From CAMLJR01 sp964631955 (lineage in GTDB: Bacteria; Pseudomonadota; Gammaproteobacteria; Pseudomonadales; CAMLJR01), in the NCBI GenBank assembly GCA_964631955.1, contig CAZWBA010000005.1, forward strand, positions 1 through 64,000: DNA of 64,000 nucleotides, read 5' to 3'. Each line of letters begins with the position of its first letter. Position 1 is the first letter of the stretch. The notes under the pieces are model-generated. The model saw nothing but the letters and a program-made list of their open reading frames with translations. It did no database searches and had not been told where the DNA came from. The position numbers and the translations under genes are program-made. Positions 25,395 through 34,835 of the stretch are shown piece after piece.

Positions 25395-26096
25395 GTGGCG
25401 ACAGAAATCAGAAAGGGGAATGCAAAACTGCAGAAGCGCCAACTCGTGCAGGAAGTGGCTGCAAGAATGCGCGATATCATTCTCGAACGCGAACCCGGCG
25501 CACAGATTGGTTCTCTCAACGAAGTCGCGCAATCGCTTGGTGTCGGCATCGTGACCATCCAGCAGGCTGCACGCGTTCTCGAACATGAGGGCCTGCTGGC
25601 AGTGCGGCGCGGCCCCGGCGGCGGCTATTACGGCACACGGCCCGACGAAGCTGCGCTGGAACGCTCGATGGCGGCGTACATGCGCGTGCATGGTTTTGGA
25701 TACAGGGAAGCGCTCGAAATGACGACGCTGCTCGATTGCGATCTGATTCCTGCCGCTGCGCTTTCCAGCGATCAGAATTTCCGCACTGCCATCGGCATGC
25801 TGCTGACGCGCATCGATATCTGCGACACCCGCGAAACGCGTGCAATGATCGAGCTGGAGCTGCGCGACCTTTTATTCGGCGCGGTATCGCGTCCGCTGAT
25901 GGAATTGATGATTCGCGTCACCACGCAATTTTACAAATCGAAATCGTATCCGCCGGTATTTTCGAAAGAGGAAGATATCACCGCATGGCGAGGTGCCCGC
26001 CGCCGGATTTTCGAGGCGATTCTTGCCCAGGACGAAGAGCTGGCCCGCTTCGAGGCCGAGCGCTATCGAAAAATGGTTCTGGCGCGACTGCGTTGA
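25395..26096 (+). CDS. GntR-family regulator (FCD type)
   Basis: The 233-residue protein has an N-terminal winged helix (SLNEVAQSLGVGIVTIQQAA, RVLEHEGLLAVRRGPGGGYY) and an all-helical C-terminal ligand domain of the FadR/FCD type. The usual metal-binding His residues are not obvious, so the domain may bind ligand without metal. It starts at GTG (25395) after GAGGCCGGA. It stands at the edge of the catabolic gene block on the opposite strand and is the natural candidate for its substrate-responsive repressor; the inverted repeat at 37149 is a possible operator. Confidence 0.82.
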   Translation: MATEIRKGNAKLQKRQLVQEVAARMRDIILEREPGAQIGSLNEVAQSLGVGIVTIQQAARVLEHEGLLAVRRGPGGGYYGTRPDEAALERSMAAYMRVHGFGYREALEMTTLLDCDLIPAAALSSDQNFRTAIGMLLTRIDICDTRETRAMIELELRDLLFGAVSRPLMELMIRVTTQFYKSKSYPPVFSKEEDITAWRGARRRIFEAILAQDEELARFEAERYRKMVLARLR

Positions 26097-26125
26097 TGAG
26101 CGCCGCCGATTAATTGGCGGGATAA

Positions 26126-28318
26126 TTAATCGACAGGATTGACGTGCTTACGCAACAGCTCGGAAAACTCGGATGGCGGTACGGGTTTGCTGAAGTAATA
26201 CCCCTGCATTTCATCGCACGCCCGCCCACGCAGAAAATCTTCCTGCTCTTTCGTCTCGACACCTTCGGCAATGATCGTCAGGCTCAAACTCTTGCCCATG
26301 GCAATAATGGCTTCGGTGATGGCCTGATCCTCCGAGTCGTGCGCCACTTCGCTGATGAATGAGCGATCGACTTTCAGCGTATCGATGGGAAATCGCTTCA
26401 GCTGCGCAAGCGATGAATACCCCGTGCCGAAATCGTCGATGGCGATGCGCGCGCCGAGGTTCTTGATTTCCTGCAGCTGCGCAACTGCCTGATCAACCTG
26501 GTGCATCACCATGCTCTCGGTGATTTCGAGTTCGAGCAATTCGGGCGCCATGCCGGATTCATCGAGCGCTTCCCGGATGTGGATCAGTAAATCCTTGTTT
26601 AAAAACTGACGCGCAGAAATATTCACAGCGACGCAGATGTGCGGCAGCCCCTGCTTCTGCCATTCGACATTCTGCTGACACGCATTCATCAGCACCCACC
26701 GGCCGATCGGCACGATCAAGCCAATTTCTTCCGCCATCGGAATGAATTGCGCGGGCGAGACATTGCCGAATTTTGGGTTGTTCCAGCGCAACAGTGCTTC
26801 GACGCCGGAAATCCTGTTGGTGTTCAGATCGAGTTTGGCCTGATATTGCAGCGAGAATTCGCCGTTCGATAATGCCGAGCGCAATTCGTTTTCGATGGCC
26901 ATACGCGCCAGCGAAAGCGAAGTGCTCTGCGCATTGAAAAACTGATAATTATTTTTCCCCGCCTCTTTCGCCACATACATGGCAAAGTCGGCATTTTTCA
27001 TCAGCGTCTGTTCGTCATCGCCATGCTCGGGATATAACCCGATTCCGATACTGCCGGTGACCTGACAGCGCTGGCCCTGCAATAGCATCGGCTCGCTGAT
27101 CGCCGCGAGAATTTTCCGCGCCACCGCCGCTGCGCCTTCCTCGTCGACGATTTCCGGCAGAAGAATGACAAACTCGTCGCCGCTGATGCGGGCGAGCACG
27201 TCGGAGGCGCGCAGGGTATTGAGCAGACGCTGCGTGGTGTCCACCAGCAATTTATCGCCCGCCTGATGACCCAGCGCATCGTTGATCGCCTTGAAGCGGT
27301 CGAGATCGAGAAAAAAAATCGCGAACCGATGCGAATAGCGTTTTGCCGTTTCAATGGTATGACTGAGCAGGCTGCTGAACATGAAACGGTTCGGCAATCC
27401 GGTCAGCACATCGTGGGTGGCCATGAACTGCGTTTTTTCTTCCGCCAGTTTGCGATCGGTAATATCGATGACCGCACCGGCCACATATTCAACGCGGCCG
27501 CTTTCGCCAATTTCAGCATTGCATTTTGAAAGCAGCCAGCGCGTCGTCTGATCCTCCAGCTGAATGGGATATTCATGCTGATATTCGGACCTGTTTAATT
27601 TGAGCGACTCTGTCGATTTGTTGACAATTATTTCGTAGTCATCCTTGCGCATGCGTCGCGCCTGCAGCTCGGGTGTCATAGCCGTGCCGCGGGGATAACC
27701 GAACATCTCATCGAGATTGAAATTCCAGGTATCGTGACTGTCGACATCCACGTCGACGCCTTTGAGCGCATGATGAAAAATGGCGATCCTCGATGTGCGC
27801 AATGCGGAATGCAGCAATTGCTGCGCGCGTTCCAGCCGCGAATTCGATTGCGTTAATGTTTCCTGCGCCTCTTTCTGTTCGGTGATGTCGAACAGCATGC
27901 TGGCGATATAGCGGATACTGCCCTGCTCGTCGAAACCCAGAAGTATGCGCGACATCAGCCAGCGAATCTGGCCATCGGGACGGAGGATGCGGTATTCGCA
28001 ATCGCTTTCGCGTTTTTTATCCCTGACCGCGGTCATCACACACGACATGATGATATTGCGATCGGATTCGATGATATAGGGAAGCAGCTCGCCCGAATCC
28101 TTTGGCGATTCCTCGATGCCAAATAACGGCCCTACATTTAACGACCAGGCCTGGTTCGGATCGTGACCCTGCGTGTGATACTCGCCAACATGTTTGATTT
28201 CAGCGGATACGGGGCTATAAAACAGACCCGCTCTGCACGCCTCCAGCGTGAGCAGCAGAAGCTCGGCGGAGATATTGCTGGTATCGATACTTTTTTCGGA
28301 TTGATGACCGGCGTTCAT
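26126..28318 (-). CDS. PAS-PAS-GGDEF-EAL cyclic-di-GMP protein
   Basis: Two PAS domains (roughly residues 15-140 and 165-300; ILRPDGQIRWLMSR is a PAS/PAC block) precede a GGDEF domain with RISGDEFVIL. An EAL domain follows with VEALLRWNN, ELEITESMV, DDFGTGYSSL and KVDRSFI. The active-site motif reads SGDEF, a functional variant, and the EAL catalytic acids appear present (LLRW replaces the canonical EALLRW context). It may therefore make and degrade c-di-GMP. No membrane segment is seen. The start at 28318 has AGGA upstream; longer starts at 28390 and 28414 are possible. Confidence 0.88.
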   Translation of the reverse strand: MNAGHQSEKSIDTSNISAELLLLTLEACRAGLFYSPVSAEIKHVGEYHTQGHDPNQAWSLNVGPLFGIEESPKDSGELLPYIIESDRNIIMSCVMTAVRDKKRESDCEYRILRPDGQIRWLMSRILLGFDEQGSIRYIASMLFDITEQKEAQETLTQSNSRLERAQQLLHSALRTSRIAIFHHALKGVDVDVDSHDTWNFNLDEMFGYPRGTAMTPELQARRMRKDDYEIIVNKSTESLKLNRSEYQHEYPIQLEDQTTRWLLSKCNAEIGESGRVEYVAGAVIDITDRKLAEEKTQFMATHDVLTGLPNRFMFSSLLSHTIETAKRYSHRFAIFFLDLDRFKAINDALGHQAGDKLLVDTTQRLLNTLRASDVLARISGDEFVILLPEIVDEEGAAAVARKILAAISEPMLLQGQRCQVTGSIGIGLYPEHGDDEQTLMKNADFAMYVAKEAGKNNYQFFNAQSTSLSLARMAIENELRSALSNGEFSLQYQAKLDLNTNRISGVEALLRWNNPKFGNVSPAQFIPMAEEIGLIVPIGRWVLMNACQQNVEWQKQGLPHICVAVNISARQFLNKDLLIHIREALDESGMAPELLELEITESMVMHQVDQAVAQLQEIKNLGARIAIDDFGTGYSSLAQLKRFPIDTLKVDRSFISEVAHDSEDQAITEAIIAMGKSLSLTIIAEGVETKEQEDFLRGRACDEMQGYYFSKPVPPSEFSELLRKHVNPVD

Positions 28319-28431
28319 TATGGATTCCTGAATTATTGCGCGGTTACCAGCTATGTGCGCGGCATGCGACAAGTGTAGCGAAGATTCCATCTTTTTCCGT
28401 GCCGTGAGCGGCATAGCGCCGAATCAGGAAA

Positions 28432-29268
28432 TCATGCCTCCGGTACGAAGAAATTATTCGCGGGCTTACCGTACTTTTGCGCGAGGCTGAACGGCTGCTT
28501 GCCGTCGATATCGCTTATGCCGAAACGCTGACCGACTTCCGCGCCGATCAGCGATTGTCCCGAGAACTGCATCCGCTGCGGTGAGCGCCACAGATAGTCG
28601 ATAACGAGGCCGGTAAATTCCGGTGTTTCGAAGGTGGGCAATGCCGCGATTACCGCCGGAGATAAATATTCACGCGGCATCGCTTTCAATTTGTCGGTGA
28701 GAATGAGGCCGGGCCAGATCGATACGGAAGCGACATCGTGCGCGCGAAGATCCGCCGCCATATCGAAACTCATTTTATCGGTGCCCGCCTTCGCGGCGCC
28801 GTATGCCGGACCGTGGAAATAACACTGCGCGCCGTAAAACGATGTATGCGCAATCAGCGCGCCGCCGGTTTCGATCATGAGCGGCGCGGCATAATACGCA
28901 GCCACATAATGCGAGCGCAGACCGACCTCGATCATGTCGACCAGCTTTAAATCCTTTTCCCAGAAACCGCCCGCTGCCGTGAGCTGTTGCGGATAAACTG
29001 CAGCGGCGTTGTTGACGAGAATATCGAGCCGGCCACTTTCAGCGCGCACGCGCTCGAACAGCGCCTGCACATCGTTATCGACGGCATGATCGCAACGGAC
29101 GGGAATGCCCTTTCCGCCACTGGCGGTCACTTCAGCGGCGGCGTCTTCGAGTTCGCTCGCGGTGCGGCCGCTGACATAGGCGGTGAAACCCCGTTTGCCC
29201 AGTGCGCGCGCAATGCCGCGACCAAGCCCCGCGCTTGCGCCCGTTACCACAGCAACATTTTTCAGCAT
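28432..29268 (-). CDS. Short-chain dehydrogenase/reductase (SDR)
   Basis: The 278-residue protein has the NAD(P)-binding TGASAGLGRG, NNAA and the active-site YGAAK with a Ser upstream (HTSFYG). The C-terminus (SLIGAEVGQRFG) is longer than in classical SDRs and resembles a group with a C-terminal extension. It oxidises a secondary alcohol or reduces a ketone; the substrate is unknown. GAGGCGACCC before the ATG at 29268 decides the start. It lies 84 bases downstream of the SnoaL-like gene, probably in one transcript with the MFS transporter. Confidence 0.85.
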   Translation of the reverse strand: MLKNVAVVTGASAGLGRGIARALGKRGFTAYVSGRTASELEDAAAEVTASGGKGIPVRCDHAVDNDVQALFERVRAESGRLDILVNNAAAVYPQQLTAAGGFWEKDLKLVDMIEVGLRSHYVAAYYAAPLMIETGGALIAHTSFYGAQCYFHGPAYGAAKAGTDKMSFDMAADLRAHDVASVSIWPGLILTDKLKAMPREYLSPAVIAALPTFETPEFTGLVIDYLWRSPQRMQFSGQSLIGAEVGQRFGISDIDGKQPFSLAQKYGKPANNFFVPEA

Positions 29269-29352
29269 GGGTCGCCTCGTCTGCTTCTGATTCCCATTAC
29301 GACAAATTCTGAATGTTTCAATGACACGATGCGCCCTGCAGCGCACGACCGG

Positions 29353-29685
29353 TTACCTGCGTGCGTAAATACTCAAACGCCTGATCAGGCCCGCGTCGTT
29401 CAACGAAAAGAAATTCGCCGTGCGACGAATATCGCCACTGGGCAAACGTATCTCCAGTTCAGCGGCAACCGCATCATCGCCAGTCACGATATGCACGGGC
29501 GTGGGCGAAGGCGCCTGTGCCGCGAACAGACCGCTGTACATTTCGCGAATCGCAGCGACGCCGCTCAGCTCGCGACCATCGGGCAGCACGAGCTCCGCAT
29601 TTTCCGCATAGAGCGAACACAGGCGCTCCAGATCGCGGTTCCTGACGCTGGAAAAATACTGTTGGGCAAGATTGTCGTCTTTCAT
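29353..29685 (-). CDS. SnoaL/NTF2-like protein
   Basis: The 110-residue protein begins NLAQQYFSSVRNRDLERLCSLY and continues with AENAELVLPDGRELSG and IREMYSGLF, the cone-fold (NTF2/SnoaL-like) pattern. Members include isomerases, hydratases, cyclases and dehydratases acting on polycyclic or steroid-like substrates. The typical catalytic Asp-His dyad is not clear. Its start codon overlaps the stop of the MFS gene by four bases, so translation is coupled. A role in the catabolic block is inferred. Confidence 0.8.
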   Translation of the reverse strand: MKDDNLAQQYFSSVRNRDLERLCSLYAENAELVLPDGRELSGVAAIREMYSGLFAAQAPSPTPVHIVTGDDAVAAELEIRLPSGDIRRTANFFSLNDAGLIRRLSIYARR

Positions 29686-31055
29686 ATTTTTTCTCCCGCA
29701 AGGACCGCGTCACGCATGCTGCGCAGCCCCAGCAACAGCAGCAATGCCGCAATGGGGAAACACACCGCAATCAGCGCGGCGATGGCGCGTCCGATGGAAG
29801 TGCCGCCGCCAAATACATGATCGGAAACCGCAGCGATGAATACCGGCCCCAGTCCCGCGCCGAGTGTGCCGGTCACCAGCGCGAAGAATGCATAACCGGT
29901 ACCGCGCAATTCATTCGGCGTTATCAGGTTGAGCGCCGCGCCCGCGCAGGTCGGCAATGCCGAAACGATCATGATGAACAGACTGAGGCCGCCGATATAA
30001 ATCCACGGATCGTTGCTCAGCAACGCCACGATGCCTATCGGTATCGATGTGATCAGACAACCGGCATACCAGCGCATTTGCGCATCGCGATAGCCGCGCC
30101 GATACATGGCATCGACACAATAGCCGCTGATGAAATTGCCCAGCATGCCGGGAATGGCCAGTGCCAGGCCGAGCGACAGACCAATTTCGCCTGCGCTCCA
30201 GCCGAAAGTACGCGCCATGTGCGCGGGATACCAGGTGCCGGCACCGACCACCACCACCATCGCCAGACCGAAGCCGGCGTAATGAAAGAAGAAAAAGCGG
30301 CCACGCGAACGAATGAATTTGAGCAGATTCGTATACGCGCCGAGCGCGTTCTGCAAAAACGAAGCGCGCGCCTGCTCGATACGCACACCGCGCCGTATCG
30401 GTTCGGGCACGGTGAAAATCAGCAGCGATAAAAACGCACCGGGAATACCGACGATATAAAACACCGCCTGCCACGCGTGAATTTTACCGACGACGGGAAT
30501 GACGATCGACGACATGTTCGCCACCCAGTCGACGATCTTGCCACCGAGCAGATAGGCACATCCCGAACCGATCGTCGAGCCCATGGCAAAAACTGCCATT
30601 GCCGTGGTCAGCCGTTCGCGCGGAAAAAGATCGGCGATCATCGATGTTGCCGCCGGATTCAAACCAGCCTCGCCCACGCCCACACCGAGACGGGCGACGA
30701 GCAGTTGCCAGAAATTCTGCGCCATACCGCAGGCAGCGCTTGCGAGCGACCAGATGGTAACGCAATAAAAAATAATCCAGCGCCGGTTGAAGCGATCCGC
30801 GAGTGAGCCCGCCATCAGGCCGAATACCGCGAATGCAATCATGAATGCAGTGCCGTGCAACAGGCCGAACTGCATGTCGGTGATACCGAGATCATTTTTG
30901 ATGGGATCGACGAGCAGCGAAATGACGAAACGATCGAGAATCGACAGCCAGTATAAAAATGCGAACACACCGGTGGCATACCAGGCGACGGTTCGCGACG
31001 GATATGGCGGCTCGGAAATTCTGGTGGCGGCGATCGTGTGTTCATCTGTGGTCAT
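29682..31055 (-). CDS. Spinster-like MFS transporter
   Basis: The 457-residue protein has twelve hydrophobic segments. Near the first helix is the motif SILDRFVISLLVDPIKNDLG, and further on are GSLADRFNRRW (MFS motif A) and RLGVGVGEAGLNPAATSMI. These are the hallmarks of the spinster-type/aromatic acid-type MFS group found next to degradation genes in proteobacteria. It probably imports the growth substrate of the cluster, driven by protons. Overlap with the SnoaL-like gene and the terminator upstream (31082-31121) make it the first gene of its own unit. Confidence 0.87.
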   Translation of the reverse strand: MTTDEHTIAATRISEPPYPSRTVAWYATGVFAFLYWLSILDRFVISLLVDPIKNDLGITDMQFGLLHGTAFMIAFAVFGLMAGSLADRFNRRWIIFYCVTIWSLASAACGMAQNFWQLLVARLGVGVGEAGLNPAATSMIADLFPRERLTTAMAVFAMGSTIGSGCAYLLGGKIVDWVANMSSIVIPVVGKIHAWQAVFYIVGIPGAFLSLLIFTVPEPIRRGVRIEQARASFLQNALGAYTNLLKFIRSRGRFFFFHYAGFGLAMVVVVGAGTWYPAHMARTFGWSAGEIGLSLGLALAIPGMLGNFISGYCVDAMYRRGYRDAQMRWYAGCLITSIPIGIVALLSNDPWIYIGGLSLFIMIVSALPTCAGAALNLITPNELRGTGYAFFALVTGTLGAGLGPVFIAAVSDHVFGGGTSIGRAIAALIAVCFPIAALLLLLGLRSMRDAVLAGEKI

Positions 31056-31081
31056 CGAAATATTCTCAATTATTAAAATTT

Positions 31082-31121
31082 TTAAAAAAGAAACTTCTGA
31101 TCAAGCAGCGACTTGATCAGA
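31082..31121 (-). terminator. Intrinsic terminator after the SDR at 31147
   Basis: On the minus strand a perfect 10-base stem TCTGATCAAG / CTTGATCAGA with a six-base loop is followed by AGTTTCTTTTTTAAA. It separates the SDR gene from the MFS unit. Confidence 0.8.
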
Positions 31122-31146
31122 GATCAGAACGATTACCAGAACCGCT

Positions 31147-31971
31147 CTATCGGTGCGGCAAACCCAGATCGCCTCTCGCAAACTGTGCGATTTTCTGGCG
31201 AATGAACTGATCGGGCGAAGCCGCATGCTCGCGAATCGTTTCCAATACTTCTTCATGAGTGGGTATCAGAATGCGCTCATCGATCATGCCATTCGCGAGC
31301 ACGACCGCCGCTTCTTCGGCAGAAATCAGTTTGAATTGCGACCCGGGGCCACGCATCGCGACATTGTCGGACCATGTTTTCATGCCCTGCATGACGCCAG
31401 TCATCACCGGACCCGGACAAAAACAGCTCACCCGAATGCCCTGCGGTAGTAAATACAGGGCGAGCGATTCCGACAGCGCGATGACCGCAGCCTTTGCCGA
31501 CACATACGGCATCCGGTTGGCGGCATAAGGATAAAGACCGGCGAACGATGCAGTATTCACGATATAACCGCTGCCACGCTTAATCATTTTCGACAGAAAA
31601 TAATCGTTGCTGCGAACGGTTGAAAAAAAATTGAGATTGAAAATGCGCTGCCATTCCTCGACGGGAATGTCTTCGGGGTTCCCGGATAAAATCGCGCCGA
31701 CATTGTTGACCACAATATCGATATCGCCGAACGCTTTTTCCGCTGCCGCCGATGTATCGCGAACCGATTCGTCGCTGCAGACATCGCAGGCGAAACCTGT
31801 TGCCTTTCCGCCCGCCGCGACAATGGCCGCCGCTGTTTCAGTTGCACTCGCATAATCGATATCGGCGACAACCACACTGCAGTCGCGCCGGGCGAATTCC
31901 AGCGCGATGGCGCGACCAATACCTTTGGCGCCACCGAAAACCAATGCGCGTTTACTGGCAAAGCTGAACAT
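31147..31971 (-). CDS. Short-chain dehydrogenase/reductase (SDR)
   Basis: The 274-residue protein begins with a Rossmann motif GGAKGIGRA, has NNVGA in place of NNAG and the active-site YVSAK, with a Ser-containing NTASF strand. The C-terminal segment (about residues 195-250) has the hydrophobic character seen in SDRs that act on bulky alicyclic alcohols. Cofactor choice is suggested by DIDYAS after beta strand 2 (Asp, so NAD more likely than NADP). Substrate unknown. It is followed by a strong terminator. Confidence 0.85.
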   Translation of the reverse strand: MFSFASKRALVFGGAKGIGRAIALEFARRDCSVVVADIDYASATETAAAIVAAGGKATGFACDVCSDESVRDTSAAAEKAFGDIDIVVNNVGAILSGNPEDIPVEEWQRIFNLNFFSTVRSNDYFLSKMIKRGSGYIVNTASFAGLYPYAANRMPYVSAKAAVIALSESLALYLLPQGIRVSCFCPGPVMTGVMQGMKTWSDNVAMRGPGSQFKLISAEEAAVVLANGMIDERILIPTHEEVLETIREHAASPDQFIRQKIAQFARGDLGLPHR

Positions 31972-32167
31972 GCGGGATTCTCATCAAAAGGCCGGGCTCC
32001 TGCGCGCATCCAGTGTCAGCTCGACATCCAGCAATCTGGACTTTCTTTCTGTTAATTCCGATTTAAAAATCGCGCCGGGATGGTCGGGGCATCTTGCCAC
32101 CTCGGCGCTGTAAATAATTTTAAAAATTTGTAATGAACAATTCGGCAAAATTAAGCGAATGCAAATT

Positions 32168-32953
32168 TCATGGACGCAAAATCCAGCCACCATCGACATG
32201 CAACACCTGCCCGGTGATCCAGTCGCCAGCGGACGAACACAGCAACAACAATGCGCCGACCAGTTCGTCAGGTGCACCGCGTACGCGCATCGCCACACTC
32301 ATTTCGAGATATTTGATGAAGGGAGAATCGTCGGGTGTGAGCTGACGTCCGGCATCGCTGGTGACATTGCCCGGTGCGATCGCGTTGACGTTGATTTTTT
32401 CCTTGCCCAGCTGGCGTGCGAGCGTTGTCGTCAAACCGACGAGCGCAAGTTTGCTGATGCCATACGCACCGATTGCCGGAAACGCTCCGCCCGATGTCTG
32501 ATTGATGATCTTGCCGCCGCCGCGCTGACGCATGAGCGGCACTACGGCTTTCGAACAATTCAATGCACCCGTTAGATTCACATTAAAAATTCGCTCCCAT
32601 TCATCGCTCGGCATATCGAGCAACGAACCACCTTTCAACTCCGCCATCAACGCTGCGTTATTGACGAGAATGTCGACACCGCCAAAAGCAGACGTGGCTG
32701 CATCGACCATCGCCTGCACCGATTCGGTTCTGGTGATATCGACACCGACGGCAATCGCTTTGCCGCCTGCGGCAATAATTTCATCGCGCACCCGCGCTGC
32801 GCCTTCCAGATTGATATCGGCGACGACGACAGCGGCACCTGCCTGGGCGAGACCTGCGGCATAGGCACGTCCGATACTATTGCCGCGTCCGCCAGCGCCG
32901 GTGACGATGGCAACTTTATTGTCGAGACGAAATTGTTCGAGCGAAAAACTCAT
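32168..32953 (-). CDS. Short-chain dehydrogenase/reductase (SDR)
   Basis: The 261-residue protein has the Rossmann motif TGAGGRGNSIGRA, which is two residues longer than the usual TGxxxGIG. NNAAL, active-site YGISK and a C-terminus ending VLHVDGGWIL follow, typical of 3-oxoacyl-reductase-like SDRs. After strand 2 the sequence is DINLEG, favouring NAD. It lies 214 bases upstream of the SDR at 31147, on the same strand. A palindromic repeat element separates it from the next gene upstream. Confidence 0.85.
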   Translation of the reverse strand: MSFSLEQFRLDNKVAIVTGAGGRGNSIGRAYAAGLAQAGAAVVVADINLEGAARVRDEIIAAGGKAIAVGVDITRTESVQAMVDAATSAFGGVDILVNNAALMAELKGGSLLDMPSDEWERIFNVNLTGALNCSKAVVPLMRQRGGGKIINQTSGGAFPAIGAYGISKLALVGLTTTLARQLGKEKINVNAIAPGNVTSDAGRQLTPDDSPFIKYLEMSVAMRVRGAPDELVGALLLLCSSAGDWITGQVLHVDGGWILRP

Positions 32954-32981
32954 GATGCTTCTCCGTGGTGATTAGCCGTGT

Positions 32982-33101
32982 CAGGCTCCCCCTGCGCAGT
33001 AGGGGGAGTGCCCGCAAGGGCGAGGGGGCCATCTTTTTTAAAGAAATGACCCCTCCGTCTCGCTATGCGAGACACCTCCCCTACTGCGCAGGGGAGGCCT
33101 G
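32982..33101. repeat. ~120-base inverted-repeat element (MITE/REP-like)
   Basis: CAGGCTCCCCCTGCGCAGTA at the left end pairs with the right end (reverse complement CAGGCCTCCCCTGCGCAGTA). Similarity continues for roughly 55 bases per arm. Each arm also folds on itself. It contains no coding frame. Confidence 0.75.
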
Positions 33102-33108
33102 ATCTGTA

Positions 33109-33909
33109 TTAGGACTTCAATGCGAGATCGAGAAACGGCGTGGCCAGATGATCGAATGGCGCGAATGCAGCATGACCGTCGAGCGATTCGCCGAGCAGGC
33201 GCACATCTTTCGCGAGCAATGCCGCGCCGTGTTTGAACGCAGCGGGATCCGGCATGCGCGCACGCACTTCAAAACCGAAACTGCGACCGCTGCTGACCTT
33301 GACCAGATCGATCAGGGCTGCGCGATCCAGATCGAGCGCGGCGCCCGCTTCCAGTGCGTAATGCGCGATCGATACATGCGCGGCCATCAACGCGTTGTTG
33401 ACCAGTTTTGCCATCTGCCCTGCGCCGACGCCGCCCAGATGCACGATCGTTCCCGCGAAGGTTTCGAAAACCGGCTGCGCTGAGGCCACGGCTTTTTCAT
33501 CGCCGCCTACCATAACCGTTAGAGTGCCGGCTGCTGCGCCGGCACCGCCGCCACTGACCGGCGCATCGATGACATCGATATTTTTTTCCGCTGCCTGTTG
33601 CGCGAGTTTTTTGCACGTATCGGGATGCACCGTCGAATGGATCGCGATGCGGCTTCCGCGCTTCATGACGGGTAACAATTCATCGAATATTTGCTGCACG
33701 CCGGCATCGTCGACCACACAGATACCGACATGATCGACCTGCGCGCCGAGTCCGGCGATGCTATCGGCGAACTCGGCCTTCGTGTTCGCATACGGTTCGA
33801 GCGATTCGCGCCGACGCGCCCACAACACCGTGGGAAAGCCGGCATCGATGATGCGCTGCGCCATCGGCGCGCCCTGACTGCCGAGACCGATGAATCCAAT
33901 TTTCGTCAT
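33109..33909 (-). CDS. NAD(P)-dependent beta-hydroxyacid dehydrogenase (HIBADH family)
   Basis: The 266-residue protein starts IGFIGLGSQGAPMAQRIIDAGF (Rossmann GxGxxG) and has the substrate-binding DAPVSGGGAGA. GAGQMAKLVNNAL contains the catalytic Lys, as in 3-hydroxyisobutyrate and tartronate semialdehyde reductases. It should oxidise a beta-hydroxy acid to the semialdehyde or the reverse. WARRRESL after strand 2 points to NADP. Its placement between SDR genes and upstream of an aldehyde dehydrogenase fits a degradation sequence. Confidence 0.87.
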   Translation of the reverse strand: MTKIGFIGLGSQGAPMAQRIIDAGFPTVLWARRRESLEPYANTKAEFADSIAGLGAQVDHVGICVVDDAGVQQIFDELLPVMKRGSRIAIHSTVHPDTCKKLAQQAAEKNIDVIDAPVSGGGAGAAAGTLTVMVGGDEKAVASAQPVFETFAGTIVHLGGVGAGQMAKLVNNALMAAHVSIAHYALEAGAALDLDRAALIDLVKVSSGRSFGFEVRARMPDPAAFKHGAALLAKDVRLLGESLDGHAAFAPFDHLATPFLDLALKS

Positions 33910-33972
33910 ATGATTTCACCAGATTCGATCTATACGAATATTCAAACCGAGTTATCTGCCACCCCAAAATGG

Positions 33973-34731
33973 TTAGCCCGCGGTGACGCCCGCATCGAGA
34001 GAAATACACGCGCCGTGATAACCGCGCGCGGCGTCCGACGCCAGAAATGCAATCAGATCGGCGACGTCGTCGACTTCGACGACACCGCGCAAAGGCGTGA
34101 AGCGTTTGAACAATGCCGGATCGAAACCTTCCGGCATTTTGAAATTGTTGGCGATATTGGTAGCCATGCCGCCCGGCGCGACTGCGTTGAAGCGTATCGG
34201 CTTGTGAATGTATTCCATCGCGAGCGAACGTGTCAGATGATTGAGCGCCGCTTTGGCTGCGGTATACACACCACAATACGCTTCACCGATCAGCGCACCC
34301 GACGACGACACATTCACCACGGCGCCATTCACTTCGAGCAGATGCGGAATCGCCGCCTGAATCAAAAAGAATGGCGCGTTGAAATTCACCGCCATGGTTT
34401 TTTCGAAAACATCCGCGCTCATTTCATGTGCATTGGTCAGAATCAGAATACCCGCGACATTGCACAGCGCATCGAGGCGATCGAATTTTTTCACCGCTGC
34501 CGCAACCGCGTTAAAACAGTTCTCGCGCGCGATCAAATCGGTCGCGTGCACGAGCACATCGACACCCGCCACTCTCGCGAGCGCTGCGGTTTCTTCAAGA
34601 CCTGCCGCATTCACATCGACGATGCAGATATTCGCACCGGCTTGCGCAAGTTTGAGCGCCGTTGCGCGACCGAGACCCGAGGCAGCACCTGTGACGAGCG
34701 CGACTTTGCCTTTCATATCGCCTGGCGTTGT
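33973..34731 (-). CDS. Short-chain dehydrogenase/reductase (SDR)
   Basis: The 252-residue protein has TGAASGLGRA, CNVAGI, NVSSSGA and active-site YTAAK, a classical SDR. DVNAAGL after strand 2 suggests NAD. GGAGAACTATTA upstream of the ATG at 34731 fixes the start nine codons inside the longest frame. It ends in SLDAGVTAG, the usual SDR terminus. A REP-like doublet separates it from the carboxymuconolactone-decarboxylase-type gene. The natural substrate cannot be told from sequence. Confidence 0.85.
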   Translation of the reverse strand, partial: TTPGDMKGKVALVTGAASGLGRATALKLAQAGANICIVDVNAAGLEETAALARVAGVDVLVHATDLIARENCFNAVAAAVKKFDRLDALCNVAGILILTNAHEMSADVFEKTMAVNFNAPFFLIQAAIPHLLEVNGAVVNVSSSGALIGEAYCGVYTAAKAALNHLTRSLAMEYIHKPIRFNAVAPGGMATNIANNFKMPEGFDPALFKRFTPLRGVVEVDDVADLIAFLASDAARGYHGACISLDAGVTAG

Positions 34732-34760
34732 CATTAATAGTTCTCCGATTATTTCCATCC

Positions 34761-34826
34761 GTCGCTCCCGCGAAGGCGGGAGCCCAGACTCACAAATTTA
34801 TGGATTCCCGCCTGCGCGGGAATGAC
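34761..34826. repeat. REP-like doublet
   Basis: Two 26-base palindromic units in opposite orientation. The left contains GCTCCCGC-GAAG-GCGGGAGC, the right ATTCCCGC-CTGC-GCGGGAAT. Differences between the units are paired within each stem. Typical of REP/BIME elements between genes. Confidence 0.85.
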
Positions 34827-34835
34827 ATAACAACA

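Noticed and set aside
33691..34737. Plus-strand frame opposite the HIBADH-type and SDR genes
   Set aside because: It crosses two genes with clear catalytic motifs on the minus strand; an antisense shadow.
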